In this document: positions 27,535-35,305 of the stretch, piece after piece
Position numbering within the stretch: position 1 is the first letter of the stretch
Layout of the letters: the number at the start of each line of letters is the position of its first letter
Origin: Bifidobacterium psychraerophilum
GTDB taxonomy: Bacteria; Actinomycetota; Actinomycetes; Actinomycetales; Bifidobacteriaceae
DNA length: 64,000 bases
Direction: 5' to 3'
NCBI RefSeq assembly: GCF_000741705.1
Contig: NZ_JGZI01000010.1
Span: 620,001 to 684,000, forward strand
Notes under the pieces: generated by a model
Told to the model about the DNA's origin: nothing
The model's database searches: none
Seen by the model: the letters and a program-made list of their open reading frames with translations, nothing else
Program-made: the position numbers and the translations under genes

Positions 27535-28638
27535 TCATCCGATCAGACCTGAACGTGCGACCCAATCCCCATAGAATATGACCAGACCAACCAGTACCAA
27601 CAGCAGTTCGATCATCCAGAAACGAACGACGACTTTGGATTCATGCCATCCCTTGAGCTCGAAATGATGGTGGATCGGTGCCATTTTGAAAACACGCTTA
27701 TGCGTCATCTTGAAGAATCCGACCTGAATCACGTCGGAGAGTGTTTCGATGACGAACAGACCACCGATGATCACGGCAAGCACTTCGGTGTGGGTGGCGA
27801 TGGACAGCGCGGCGAACAAACCGCCCAAGGACAGCGACCCGGTGTCCCCCATGAAGATGGATGCGGGATTGGTGTTGTACCAGAGGAATCCGAAACAGGC
27901 CACCGCGGCGCAGACCGCGATAATCGACAGATCCAAGGGATCGGACACCGCGTAGGAGTACCCGATGTGATCCCCTCCCTTGATGTGGTAGCTCTCCCAG
28001 AACGCGATCAGCCCGTATCCGACGAATGCGATCATCGAGCTGCCTGCCGCAAGCCCGTCAAGGCCATCCGTCAGGTTCACCGCATTCGACCATGCGGTCA
28101 TCAGCAGATTGACCCACAGGACGAACAGCACCGCCGCCAGCAGGCGTCCGGCGAAATCGAAGGAGAGGAAGGGCTTTTCGATGAAGGCGATGCCTGCCTG
28201 CGCGCTCGGGAATCCCGATTTGGTGGGCACCATCAGCGACAGCAATGCGTAGATCGTGGCCAGTACGAACTGCCCGGCGAATTTGGCCCCGACGGAAAGG
28301 CCGAGGTTCTGTTTTTTGCGCACCTTCGCGAAATCGTCGATGAACCCGAGCAGACCCATCGAAAGCATGGCGAACAGCACCAGCATGGCCGACCATGATG
28401 GTGCGTCACCGCGTGAGCAGTAGCGGTAGATGGCCGAAGAAGCCCAGCCCAGCACGATGGCCAGATTGATGACGACGCCGCCCATAATCGGCGTGCCACG
28501 CTTGACCTGATGGGATTTCGGGCCATCCTGGCGGATGTACTGCCCGTAATTGAGCTTATGGACGAGACGGATGAGCAGAGGCGTACCGACGATGGTGACG
28601 ATGAAGGAGACCACCATTCCTATGATCAGTGAAATCAA
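27535..28638 (-). CDS. mraY: Phospho-MurNAc-pentapeptide transferase
   Basis: Ten-helix enzyme (367 residues) that makes lipid I. It shows the N-terminal GQYIRQDGPKSHQVKRGTP and MGG, the catalytic LLGFIDDFAKVRKKQNLGL, NAVNLTDGLDGLAAG, FMGDTGSLSLGG and the PIHHHFELKGW motif. The start is TTG 28638, overlapping the murF stop as TTGA, with GAGG seven bases upstream. The longer frame to 28698 runs inside murF and was rejected. Confidence 0.95.
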   Translation of the reverse strand: MISLIIGMVVSFIVTIVGTPLLIRLVHKLNYGQYIRQDGPKSHQVKRGTPIMGGVVINLAIVLGWASSAIYRYCSRGDAPSWSAMLVLFAMLSMGLLGFIDDFAKVRKKQNLGLSVGAKFAGQFVLATIYALLSLMVPTKSGFPSAQAGIAFIEKPFLSFDFAGRLLAAVLFVLWVNLLMTAWSNAVNLTDGLDGLAAGSSMIAFVGYGLIAFWESYHIKGGDHIGYSYAVSDPLDLSIIAVCAAVACFGFLWYNTNPASIFMGDTGSLSLGGLFAALSIATHTEVLAVIIGGLFVIETLSDVIQVGFFKMTHKRVFKMAPIHHHFELKGWHESKVVVRFWMIELLLVLVGLVIFYGDWVARSGLIG

Positions 28639-30251
28639 CGCTGGACCTCGCCATTCTGTTCGTCGGCGGTCATACTGTGTGACTCGCGTTTCTCCCATTG
28701 CTCGGCCAAGGCGCTCAAGCCTGAGACATGGGAGCCTTTGAGCAGTACGACCATGTTGCGGTGCTCCTGCCCCAGTGAGCTAATCATGTCATCCGCCTGT
28801 TTCGCGTCCTGAGCCAGCAACACTTTGAAGTCCTGAGTGGATCCGGTGACTCCGCGTCTTGATGCCTCGTCCTTCGCCCCATCGGCCAGAGCCTGGGCGA
28901 GTGGAGCGAGGGCCTCATTGCCTCCGACCGCGACGACGGCATCCAAGGAGAGATCGGCGCACTGCTCGCCTATCTGACGGTGCAAGGCGAGTTCATCAGC
29001 GCCAAGCTCCAACATCGCTCCCAGCACGGCGACGCGGAATGGCTTGTCTTCGCCGGACGAGCCCCATGCGCTCAGACCGCGCAACCCTGCCCGCATCGAG
29101 TCAGGATTCGCATTGAAGGAATCGTCGATCAGTGTGAATGCGATGCCATTGCGCTCCACGGTGGAGACGGCCATGCGATGAGGGCTGATACGACGTTGAT
29201 CGGCAAGCACTGCCGCTATGTCATCGAGCGGGAGACCCAGATGGTGCGCGACGGCAGCAGCGGCCAATGCGTTCATCACATTGTGCTCCCCACTGATACC
29301 CAGGGTGACGGGAACATGCTCCGCTCCGTCACTCATGGTGAAGGAAGGATGGTCCAAACCATCGACACGGATATCCTGGGCGGTCATGTCAAACGCCTGC
29401 CCTTCGTTGAAGACGTCGACTCCTGAGCCGGCCTGTTCACCGAACCAGAGCACCCTGCCCGGTGCGAATCTGCGCATCTGCGCCACACGGGGGTCGTTGG
29501 CGTTGAGCACGGCGACGCCACCGGGGAGCAGGCCCTGCACGATCTCGCTTTTCGCCTTCGCGATATTCTCCACCGATCCGAATTCACCGAGATGCGCCAC
29601 ACCGACCTTGAGCGCGATGGATATATCGGGTGGGGCGATATTCGTCAGGTACGTGATCTCACCGATATGGGATGCACCCATCTCCGCGACCAGGAAGCGG
29701 GTCGATGCGTTGACTTCAAGCGCGGTAAGGGGCAGTCCTATCTCATTGTTGAAGGAACCGACGGGAGCGATGGTGGAACCCAGACGCCTCAACAATGAGG
29801 AGAGCAGGTCCTTGGTCGTGGTCTTCCCGACTGAACCGGTGATCCCGATAATCGTCAACGGCAGGTCCATCTCACGTCGCTTGTCCAGATTATGCCTGGC
29901 CAGCAGACCGAGGGCCCGCACGCTGTTCTCCACAACGATCTGGGCGACGGAGGAGCCCTCGACCACATGCTCGACGATGGCCGCGACCGCACCGCTCGCA
30001 GCGATGCCGGGCACGAAATCGTGTCCGTCTACCCGCTCACCCGCTATGGCGACGAAAACGGAACCTTCCCGGAGCTGACGCGAATCACTCACCACATTCG
30101 TGGCTTCCGCCCGGATATGAGGGGACCCATCCCCGCTGCCCTGTCCCAAATCCGCATGAGGGCCATCGCCGTCGACCAACCTGCCGTGAACCGCTTCGGC
30201 GATCTCCTGCAAGGTCATTGGCACCATGCCGACATTCTCGTCCTGATTCAT
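28635..30251 (-). CDS. murF: UDP-MurNAc-tripeptide--D-Ala-D-Ala ligase
   Basis: Cytoplasmic Mur ligase of 538 residues. It has the N-terminal MurE/MurF-type domain (SDSRQLREGSVFVAIAGERV DGH split by its normal motif), the ATP loop GITGSVGKTTTKDLL, FLVAEMGASHIGEI, and the C-terminal DDSFNANPDSMRAGL. ATG 30251 with AAGG eight bases upstream is used rather than GTG 30260. It follows the degenerate MurE-like gene by ten bases, which suggests tight co-expression. Confidence 0.95.
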   Translation of the reverse strand: MNQDENVGMVPMTLQEIAEAVHGRLVDGDGPHADLGQGSGDGSPHIRAEATNVVSDSRQLREGSVFVAIAGERVDGHDFVPGIAASGAVAAIVEHVVEGSSVAQIVVENSVRALGLLARHNLDKRREMDLPLTIIGITGSVGKTTTKDLLSSLLRRLGSTIAPVGSFNNEIGLPLTALEVNASTRFLVAEMGASHIGEITYLTNIAPPDISIALKVGVAHLGEFGSVENIAKAKSEIVQGLLPGGVAVLNANDPRVAQMRRFAPGRVLWFGEQAGSGVDVFNEGQAFDMTAQDIRVDGLDHPSFTMSDGAEHVPVTLGISGEHNVMNALAAAAVAHHLGLPLDDIAAVLADQRRISPHRMAVSTVERNGIAFTLIDDSFNANPDSMRAGLRGLSAWGSSGEDKPFRVAVLGAMLELGADELALHRQIGEQCADLSLDAVVAVGGNEALAPLAQALADGAKDEASRRGVTGSTQDFKVLLAQDAKQADDMISSLGQEHRNMVVLLKGSHVSGLSALAEQWEKRESHSMTADEQNGEVQR

Positions 30252-30261
30252 CGAATGCACC

Positions 30262-31149
30262 TTAAGACAACTCCCTTGAAACGCGCAGTGCGCTTCGTAT
30301 ATTGTTCTTCTTCACTCCAGCAGCCATCACCATGGCAATACTCAACGACAACCTTCTCGTCGAATCCTCATCCTGGAAGACATTCGATTGCACCGCAAGG
30401 GCGTCGGAATCCTCACTCCTGGCCGCCACGTGGGTGCGATCCCCCCTGGAGAAACCGAAAACGCGCGAGGCCCTGTCGGCCATGATCGCCAGATCGTCGC
30501 GTCCCGGCCGCTGCTGCTGCGCGAAACTCAGCACATCGACCTCTACGGCGTGCAGCGCATCCTCTTTCAGGGTCCCGTCATCGGCACATATGGCAACCGC
30601 GGTCGCACCATCCTCGACGCATACCGACAGCAGACGCTGGATGTCAATCGCGCTGAGAGGGTAGGAGACATCAAGTTGACGATCCAGGGAATAGGATCCC
30701 TTCGCACTGATCACGCCAACCGGATTGCCGAGGACGTGGAGGAATTCGGACAGCACCTTGACCGAAGCGGAGGAATCCTCACCACTGACCACGAACAACG
30801 CAAGCGATTGCGATGGCTTCCCCGCTATGTCCGCCGCAAGCTCACCTATCTGCCTGGCATCCAGATCACCGAAGAGGACGGGTATGTCCGAAGACTCAAG
30901 CGGCCCCCTGAGCGCAGTCGGCGCCAGCACCGCATATGCACCCCGCCGTTCGGCCTGGGAAAGCATATGCTCGTCGAGCTCCTGACCGAAGGGCAGCAGC
31001 AGTGAGCCCGGCCGGACGGAATCAAGATCATCCGCGATGGAGGTTATGGTGACCGGTTCGGAGAAACGAGGTGAAACCACAAGACCGTAATGGGTGCACA
31101 AATACCCCAGGGTCATGCGTTGCGCGATCGATTCGCCCAATGCGCTCAT
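30262..31149 (-). CDS. Degenerate MurE-like protein in the murE slot, predicted inactive
   Basis: 295 residues where murE is expected between ftsI and murF. The fold can be followed along MurE: ITSIADDLDSVRPGSLLLPF matches the N-terminal TGxxxDSRxVxPGxLFxA; AERRGAYAVLAP matches AxxxGAxAVL; then LGNPVGVISAKGSYSLDRQL, SAIDIQRLLSVCVEDGATAV match the strand-helix order around GTNGYRIG and the DLQRLL helix. Yet the ATP loop GTNGKTT is GEDSSAS (about 125-131), and EVSSHAL is lost (ICADDGTL). The C-terminal ligase domain is missing except a short tail. ATG 31149 with GAGGCGGGG upstream was chosen. The frame is intact and coupled to its neighbours, so a non-catalytic role is likely. A working murE must lie elsewhere. 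Confidence 0.75.
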   Translation of the reverse strand: MSALGESIAQRMTLGYLCTHYGLVVSPRFSEPVTITSIADDLDSVRPGSLLLPFGQELDEHMLSQAERRGAYAVLAPTALRGPLESSDIPVLFGDLDARQIGELAADIAGKPSQSLALFVVSGEDSSASVKVLSEFLHVLGNPVGVISAKGSYSLDRQLDVSYPLSAIDIQRLLSVCVEDGATAVAICADDGTLKEDALHAVEVDVLSFAQQQRPGRDDLAIMADRASRVFGFSRGDRTHVAARSEDSDALAVQSNVFQDEDSTRRLSLSIAMVMAAGVKKNNIRSALRVSRELS

Positions 31150-31225
31150 CGTCCCCGCCTCTCTTCCTTGTTCCGACATCCGCGTGTCTGTCTGTTCCCA
31201 GTGCGGCGACTCAGATTCACCAACA

Positions 31226-33022
31226 TCACCAATCTACCGGGATAGCATCCTTACGTGGTGTGGAAGTGGGAACCTCGTATTTCTGCATAAGGAATTCACC
31301 AATATTCGCGAAGACAGGACCAGCGGTCAGACCGCCGTATGTGCCTTGCGGATCCTTCATGACCACGGTCACCACGAACTGCGGATTGTCGGCGGGCAGT
31401 ACGCCAACCCAGTCCGCAACGATGGAGGTCAGTCCGCCGTTGGATCCGGCCACTTCGGCGGTTCCCGTCTTCGCGGCCACCCTGTATCCGTCGACGGCCG
31501 CAACGCTTTTGTAGTTCTCAGCCACCGACTCCATGGCATTGAGCACCTCGGAGGACACGGTCGAGCTGACGACCTGCGTCGATGACGTCTTGGGCTTGGT
31601 CACCGTGCCATCAGCCGAGGTCACCGAGTCGATGATGGACTGCTGCTGTTTGACGCCCTTGTTGGCGATCGTGGCCACGGCGTTCGTGATCTGCAGGGCG
31701 TTGGTGGCATATCCCTGACCGAAGAGCACGGTGTTCCTGGTGCGTCGATCCCAGTTCTCGGATGAGCTGAGCAGGCCTTGCGACTCCCCGGACAGGCCCA
31801 TGCCGGAAGGCTGCCCGATTCCGAACTTCGTCAGGTACTCATAGCGCTGTGCCGTGGTGTACTGGTCGCCCGCCATCACCATGCCGACATTCGAGGAATT
31901 CTGCAGTATGCCTGCGAGCGTCCACTGTTTGGTTCCGTGGGACTCCGAGTCGTGGTACTGCTGTCCGTCCACATCGATGCTGTACGGGACGCTGAATTCA
32001 TCGGTGATCTTATGCGTCCCCTCCTGGAGCATTCCCGCCAGGGAGATGATCTTGCCGACGGATCCCGGCTCGAATGTCTCGGTTACGGCAAGCGAGGGGT
32101 TCATCTTCGCCTCCGCGCTGCCCGCCTCCACCTGGTCGGTTCCGGCCAATGCCAGTATCTTCGCATCGGAGACGCGTTGGACCACGGCAATCGCCCATTT
32201 CGCCTTGTATTTCTCCTGGCCTTCCTTCAAGGCCTTTTCGACGTACCACTGCACATCGCGATCCGTTGAGAGTTTCACGGTGGCGCCGTTCACCGCCGCT
32301 TTGGACTCGGTTTCGGTGCCGGGGATCTGCTGCCCGTTGGCTCCCTGCTGGTATATCTGATACCCGTCCGTCCCGGTCAGCGATGCGTTCTCCATCTTCT
32401 CGATGCCGGAGACACCGTTGTCATCGGTGTCGACGCCACCGAGCAGCGAACCCATCAGCGTGCCGTTCGGGTAGGTCCGTTCGCTGCTGAGCTCCGCGCT
32501 GATGATGCCACTGAGGTTCAGGGCATCGATGCTGCGTTTGACCGAAGGAACCACGTTCTTCTTGATCACCACGTATTGGTTGGTACCGGTGAGCAGTGCG
32601 CCGAGCTGCAGGGCATCCATGCCCAGAACCGGTGCCAGCAGACGCGCGACGGCGGCGGGCCCGGTGACGCCCACCGGTTTGCCGTCGATGCTGTGGCAGT
32701 TGCTCGCCGTCTTCTTGGTGCAGGTGGTTGGCTTGAAGGTCGCGGCGAATTTCGGATTGCCGATGATCGTATAGCGCTCCACGCTTTGGGCCAGCACGAT
32801 GCCGTTCGTATCCGTAATCGTTCCACGCTCCGCCTGCAGCACCTGTTTGGTCGTTCTGCTTGCGGTGGCGGCCTCGGCAGTCGTCTTACCGTCGAGAAGC
32901 TGGATATATGCCAGTTTCACCATCGCGGAGGAGGCGATGAAGGCGAGTATGAAGGCGATGACGATCACACGCTTGCCGAATGCGGAGCAATGCTTCCAGA
33001 AGGAGATACCCGATCGAATCAT
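31226..33022 (-). CDS. ftsI: Class B penicillin-binding protein FtsI (PBP3)
   Basis: Septal transpeptidase of 598 residues. One N-terminal helix (VIVIAFILAFIASSAMVKL), a pedestal domain with RGTITDTNGIVLA, then the transpeptidase domain with S321VGK, S376SN and K518TG. A Cys pair (CTKKTASNC, about 101-109) is present in the pedestal and could form a disulfide outside the cell. The start overlaps the ftsL-like stop (ATGA), with AAGGGG five bases upstream. Confidence 0.95.
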   Translation of the reverse strand: MIRSGISFWKHCSAFGKRVIVIAFILAFIASSAMVKLAYIQLLDGKTTAEAATASRTTKQVLQAERGTITDTNGIVLAQSVERYTIIGNPKFAATFKPTTCTKKTASNCHSIDGKPVGVTGPAAVARLLAPVLGMDALQLGALLTGTNQYVVIKKNVVPSVKRSIDALNLSGIISAELSSERTYPNGTLMGSLLGGVDTDDNGVSGIEKMENASLTGTDGYQIYQQGANGQQIPGTETESKAAVNGATVKLSTDRDVQWYVEKALKEGQEKYKAKWAIAVVQRVSDAKILALAGTDQVEAGSAEAKMNPSLAVTETFEPGSVGKIISLAGMLQEGTHKITDEFSVPYSIDVDGQQYHDSESHGTKQWTLAGILQNSSNVGMVMAGDQYTTAQRYEYLTKFGIGQPSGMGLSGESQGLLSSSENWDRRTRNTVLFGQGYATNALQITNAVATIANKGVKQQQSIIDSVTSADGTVTKPKTSSTQVVSSTVSSEVLNAMESVAENYKSVAAVDGYRVAAKTGTAEVAGSNGGLTSIVADWVGVLPADNPQFVVTVVMKDPQGTYGGLTAGPVFANIGEFLMQKYEVPTSTPRKDAIPVDW

Positions 33023-33480
33023 TGCTGCCCCTTGCTGTCACCGCTGGCCTTGTAGCCTTGCAGATCAATGCTTATCGAACCTTTTTGCGCGACCATGCCC
33101 ATCTTTTCGGCTTTCTCCGGCAGGGAGGCCTGAAGCTGATCCAAGGTGCTCTGATCGTCCTGGATGTCCTGATTGAGTCGGCTGATGGACTGCTGCGTTT
33201 TGGTGGCCTCGAAGGAGTTCTCGATCATCTGTGTTCTCAGCATCAGTGAGGCTACGAGGCTCGCGCCGAGTATGCACATGGCGACGACGATATGGAACAG
33301 CGGCGCCCTGCGCGTGCGGGTCCATACCAGCAGGCGGCGCGCACCGTCGATCATCACCTCGCGTCCGCTGGACTTTCCTGAGACGACATGCAGCTCGGGT
33401 CGTGTGGAAGCGGGTTGCGCTTTCGGGCGACGTTTGTCTGGTGCCGCGCCTGAGCGTACTGAACGTTGTGCTGCCGGCAT
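33019..33480 (-). CDS. ftsL: FtsL-like divisome protein
   Basis: Small bitopic protein (153 residues): basic cytoplasmic N-terminus, one helix (LFHIVVAMCILGASLVASLM), then a coiled coil (ATKTQQSISRLNQDIQDDQS and TLDQLQASLPEKAEKMGM). Location between rsmH and ftsI is the ftsL position; sequence conservation is low in this family, so the name rests on topology and synteny. AAAGGA lies five bases before ATG 33480, two bases after the rsmH stop. Confidence 0.85.
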   Translation of the reverse strand: MPAAQRSVRSGAAPDKRRPKAQPASTRPELHVVSGKSSGREVMIDGARRLLVWTRTRRAPLFHIVVAMCILGASLVASLMLRTQMIENSFEATKTQQSISRLNQDIQDDQSTLDQLQASLPEKAEKMGMVAQKGSISIDLQGYKASGDSKGQQ

Positions 33481-33482
33481 GA

Positions 33483-34553
33483 CTATCCTTTCCTTCCGAA
33501 GCCGTGATGTGAACGCTGATGTTGGTCGTGGGCCTTTCCGGCCCTGCTGTCGAGGCTCTGGGCGCTCTCCTCGAAGATCCTGATCCACTGATCGGGCAGG
33601 TCCCTGGTCAGTTCGACCGCCCTGAGTCTGACCGAAGCCGAGCGGGGATTGCCGGCTATTTCCGATTCGTCCGCTTTGATGGCGCCTCTGGTCAGATCGG
33701 AGAACACCGGCTTGGCGTCCTCGGGTATCACCGGCAGGCCGGGAGGCACGTCGGCATTCAGACCTTTGACCATGAAGCGTTTGACTGTTCTGTCTTCCAG
33801 GGAGTGATAGGACTCCACCACAAGACGGCCGCCCACACCGAGATGCTCGGCGATCTGCGGCAGGGTCCGGGCGAGCTTGGAGAGTTCTCCGTTGACTTCG
33901 ATGCGCAAGGCCTGGAATACGCGTTTCGCGGGATTCCCTGCGGGCCTGTGGGCTTTCGGCACCACCCGGTCGACCAGTTCGTTGAGCTGGCGTGAGCTGG
34001 TTATCGGCGTTTCCTCACGCTGATGCACGATGGCATTGGCGATCAGCCGACTGAAGCGCTCCTCCCCGTACTCCCTGAAGATGAAGGTGAGTTCCCGGGC
34101 ATCGTATTCGCTCAGGATCTTCGCCGCCGTCAGCTCCTGCGACACGTCCATACGCATATCCAGAGGGGCGTTCTGGGCATAGGAGAAGCCACGTTCCACC
34201 TCATCGATCTGCAGGCTTGACAGTCCGAGATCCATGAACACTGCCTGGACCTTGTCCACCTGCTGATCCTCAAGTACGGATGCGAAGTCATCGAAAGCCG
34301 CATGGACGGGCGTGAAACGTTGCGCCAGTCCCGCCTCCGCAATACGTGTGGTGGCGAGCGCAAGGGCTTCGGCGTCACGGTCTATGCCGATGAGCCGTGC
34401 GTGCGGTGAGGCTTTGAGGAATGCGATCGCGTGTCCTGCAAGGCCGAGCGTGCAATCCACGACAATCGAGTTCTCGTGTTCGAGTGCTGGCGATACGAGC
34501 GCAACGCAGGATTCGAGAAGAACCGGCTGGTGTATGGCAGTCAAATCGCTCAT
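33483..34553 (-). CDS. rsmH: 16S rRNA m4C1402 methyltransferase RsmH (MraW)
   Basis: 356 residues. The N-terminus HQPVLLESCVALVSP, the SAM motif VVDCTLGLAGHAIAFL, and MDLGLSSLQIDEVERGFSYA identify RsmH, as do GERFSR-type EERFSRLIANAIV and FQALRIEVNGEL and the ESYHSLEDRTVKRFM block. It methylates C1402 in the ribosomal P site. Its ATG overlaps the mraZ stop (TGATG read as ATG/TGA). Confidence 0.96.
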   Translation of the reverse strand: MSDLTAIHQPVLLESCVALVSPALEHENSIVVDCTLGLAGHAIAFLKASPHARLIGIDRDAEALALATTRIAEAGLAQRFTPVHAAFDDFASVLEDQQVDKVQAVFMDLGLSSLQIDEVERGFSYAQNAPLDMRMDVSQELTAAKILSEYDARELTFIFREYGEERFSRLIANAIVHQREETPITSSRQLNELVDRVVPKAHRPAGNPAKRVFQALRIEVNGELSKLARTLPQIAEHLGVGGRLVVESYHSLEDRTVKRFMVKGLNADVPPGLPVIPEDAKPVFSDLTRGAIKADESEIAGNPRSASVRLRAVELTRDLPDQWIRIFEESAQSLDSRAGKAHDQHQRSHHGFGRKG

Positions 34554-35062
34554 CAGAACTCCACCTCCGGCAACACGTCATCAGCGATATCGGAGTATCC
34601 CTGTTCCTTGCTCTCCAAATAGGACTCCCAGGCTTTGGTATCCCAGATCTCCGCCCTGGTTCCGACGCCGATCACGACGACGTCATCACTGAGGTGGGCA
34701 TAATCGCGCAGCATCTGCGGCAGCAGCACGCGTCCCTGCTTATCGGGTTTCTGCTCAACCGCTCCCGAGAGGAACACACGCAGATACTCCCTGGCGGCTT
34801 TGTTGCCCATCGAGGTGCGTTGGATCTGGACGGCGACACGGCGGAACTCGCTTTGTGGCAGGAGATAGACGCAACGCTCCTGGCCGCGTGCCATCACCAG
34901 GCCCTGACCCAGCTGACCACGCAATTTGGCCGGCAATGCGAGTCGTCCTTTGTCATCGACCTTGGGGGTGTAAGTGCCGAGCAGCAGTGGCGGCAGGCCC
35001 ATATCGTCCGCTTCATTCGCCGCTTGCGGGAGGGATTGCTCTGCTTGATCGGCATTCAGCAT
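34553..35062 (-). CDS. mraZ: MraZ transcriptional regulator
   Basis: DNA-binding repressor of the dcw operon, 169 residues with two AbrB-like SpoVT halves: GTYTPKVDDKGRLALPAKLR and EQKPDKQGRVLLPQMLR, each with the DxKGR core. About 28 residues precede the canonical start. The longer frame to 35179 was rejected because GGGGGTGGG lies just before ATG 35062. It is the first gene of the cluster and sits below its own operator. Confidence 0.94.
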   Translation of the reverse strand: MLNADQAEQSLPQAANEADDMGLPPLLLGTYTPKVDDKGRLALPAKLRGQLGQGLVMARGQERCVYLLPQSEFRRVAVQIQRTSMGNKAAREYLRVFLSGAVEQKPDKQGRVLLPQMLRDYAHLSDDVVVIGVGTRAEIWDTKAWESYLESKEQGYSDIADDVLPEVEF

Positions 35063-35111
35063 GTTCCCACCCCCTTTACCGACGCGCTGCCGGCACGTCC
35101 AAGCCATCGAC

Positions 35112-35151
35112 TGTTTCCCCACTTTACCCCATAGTTCCCCATTCTTCCCCA
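35112..35151 (-). promoter_or_regulatory. MraZ operator: four direct repeats with 10-bp period
   Basis: On the leftward strand: TGGGGAAGAA, TGGGGAACTA, TGGGGTAAAG, TGGGGAAACA, head to tail from 35151 to 35112. MraZ is known to bind TGGGN repeats separated by five bases, which gives exactly this period. The array lies 50 bases upstream of the mraZ start. Confidence 0.85.
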
Positions 35152-35305
35152 CAAACATGGATAGTTCACGGTGATTCACCTCACGCTCTCCACTTCCTTC
35201 GAAAATCCGGCAGGTCGATGGCAGCTCGCGCGATGGGCGAAAGTCCCTCTGTCGTAGAGGCTCAGAGGTATATTGGAGTGCTCAGTTTGAAGACCTAGGA
35301 AACGG

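Noticed and set aside
35112-35151. CRISPR-like short repeats
   Set aside because: The 10-bp period without spacers matches an MraZ operator; no cas genes occur in the window.
35160-35305. Rifamycin-associated element upstream of the helicase
   Set aside because: I looked for its inverted repeat around GGGGCTTGC and did not find it.
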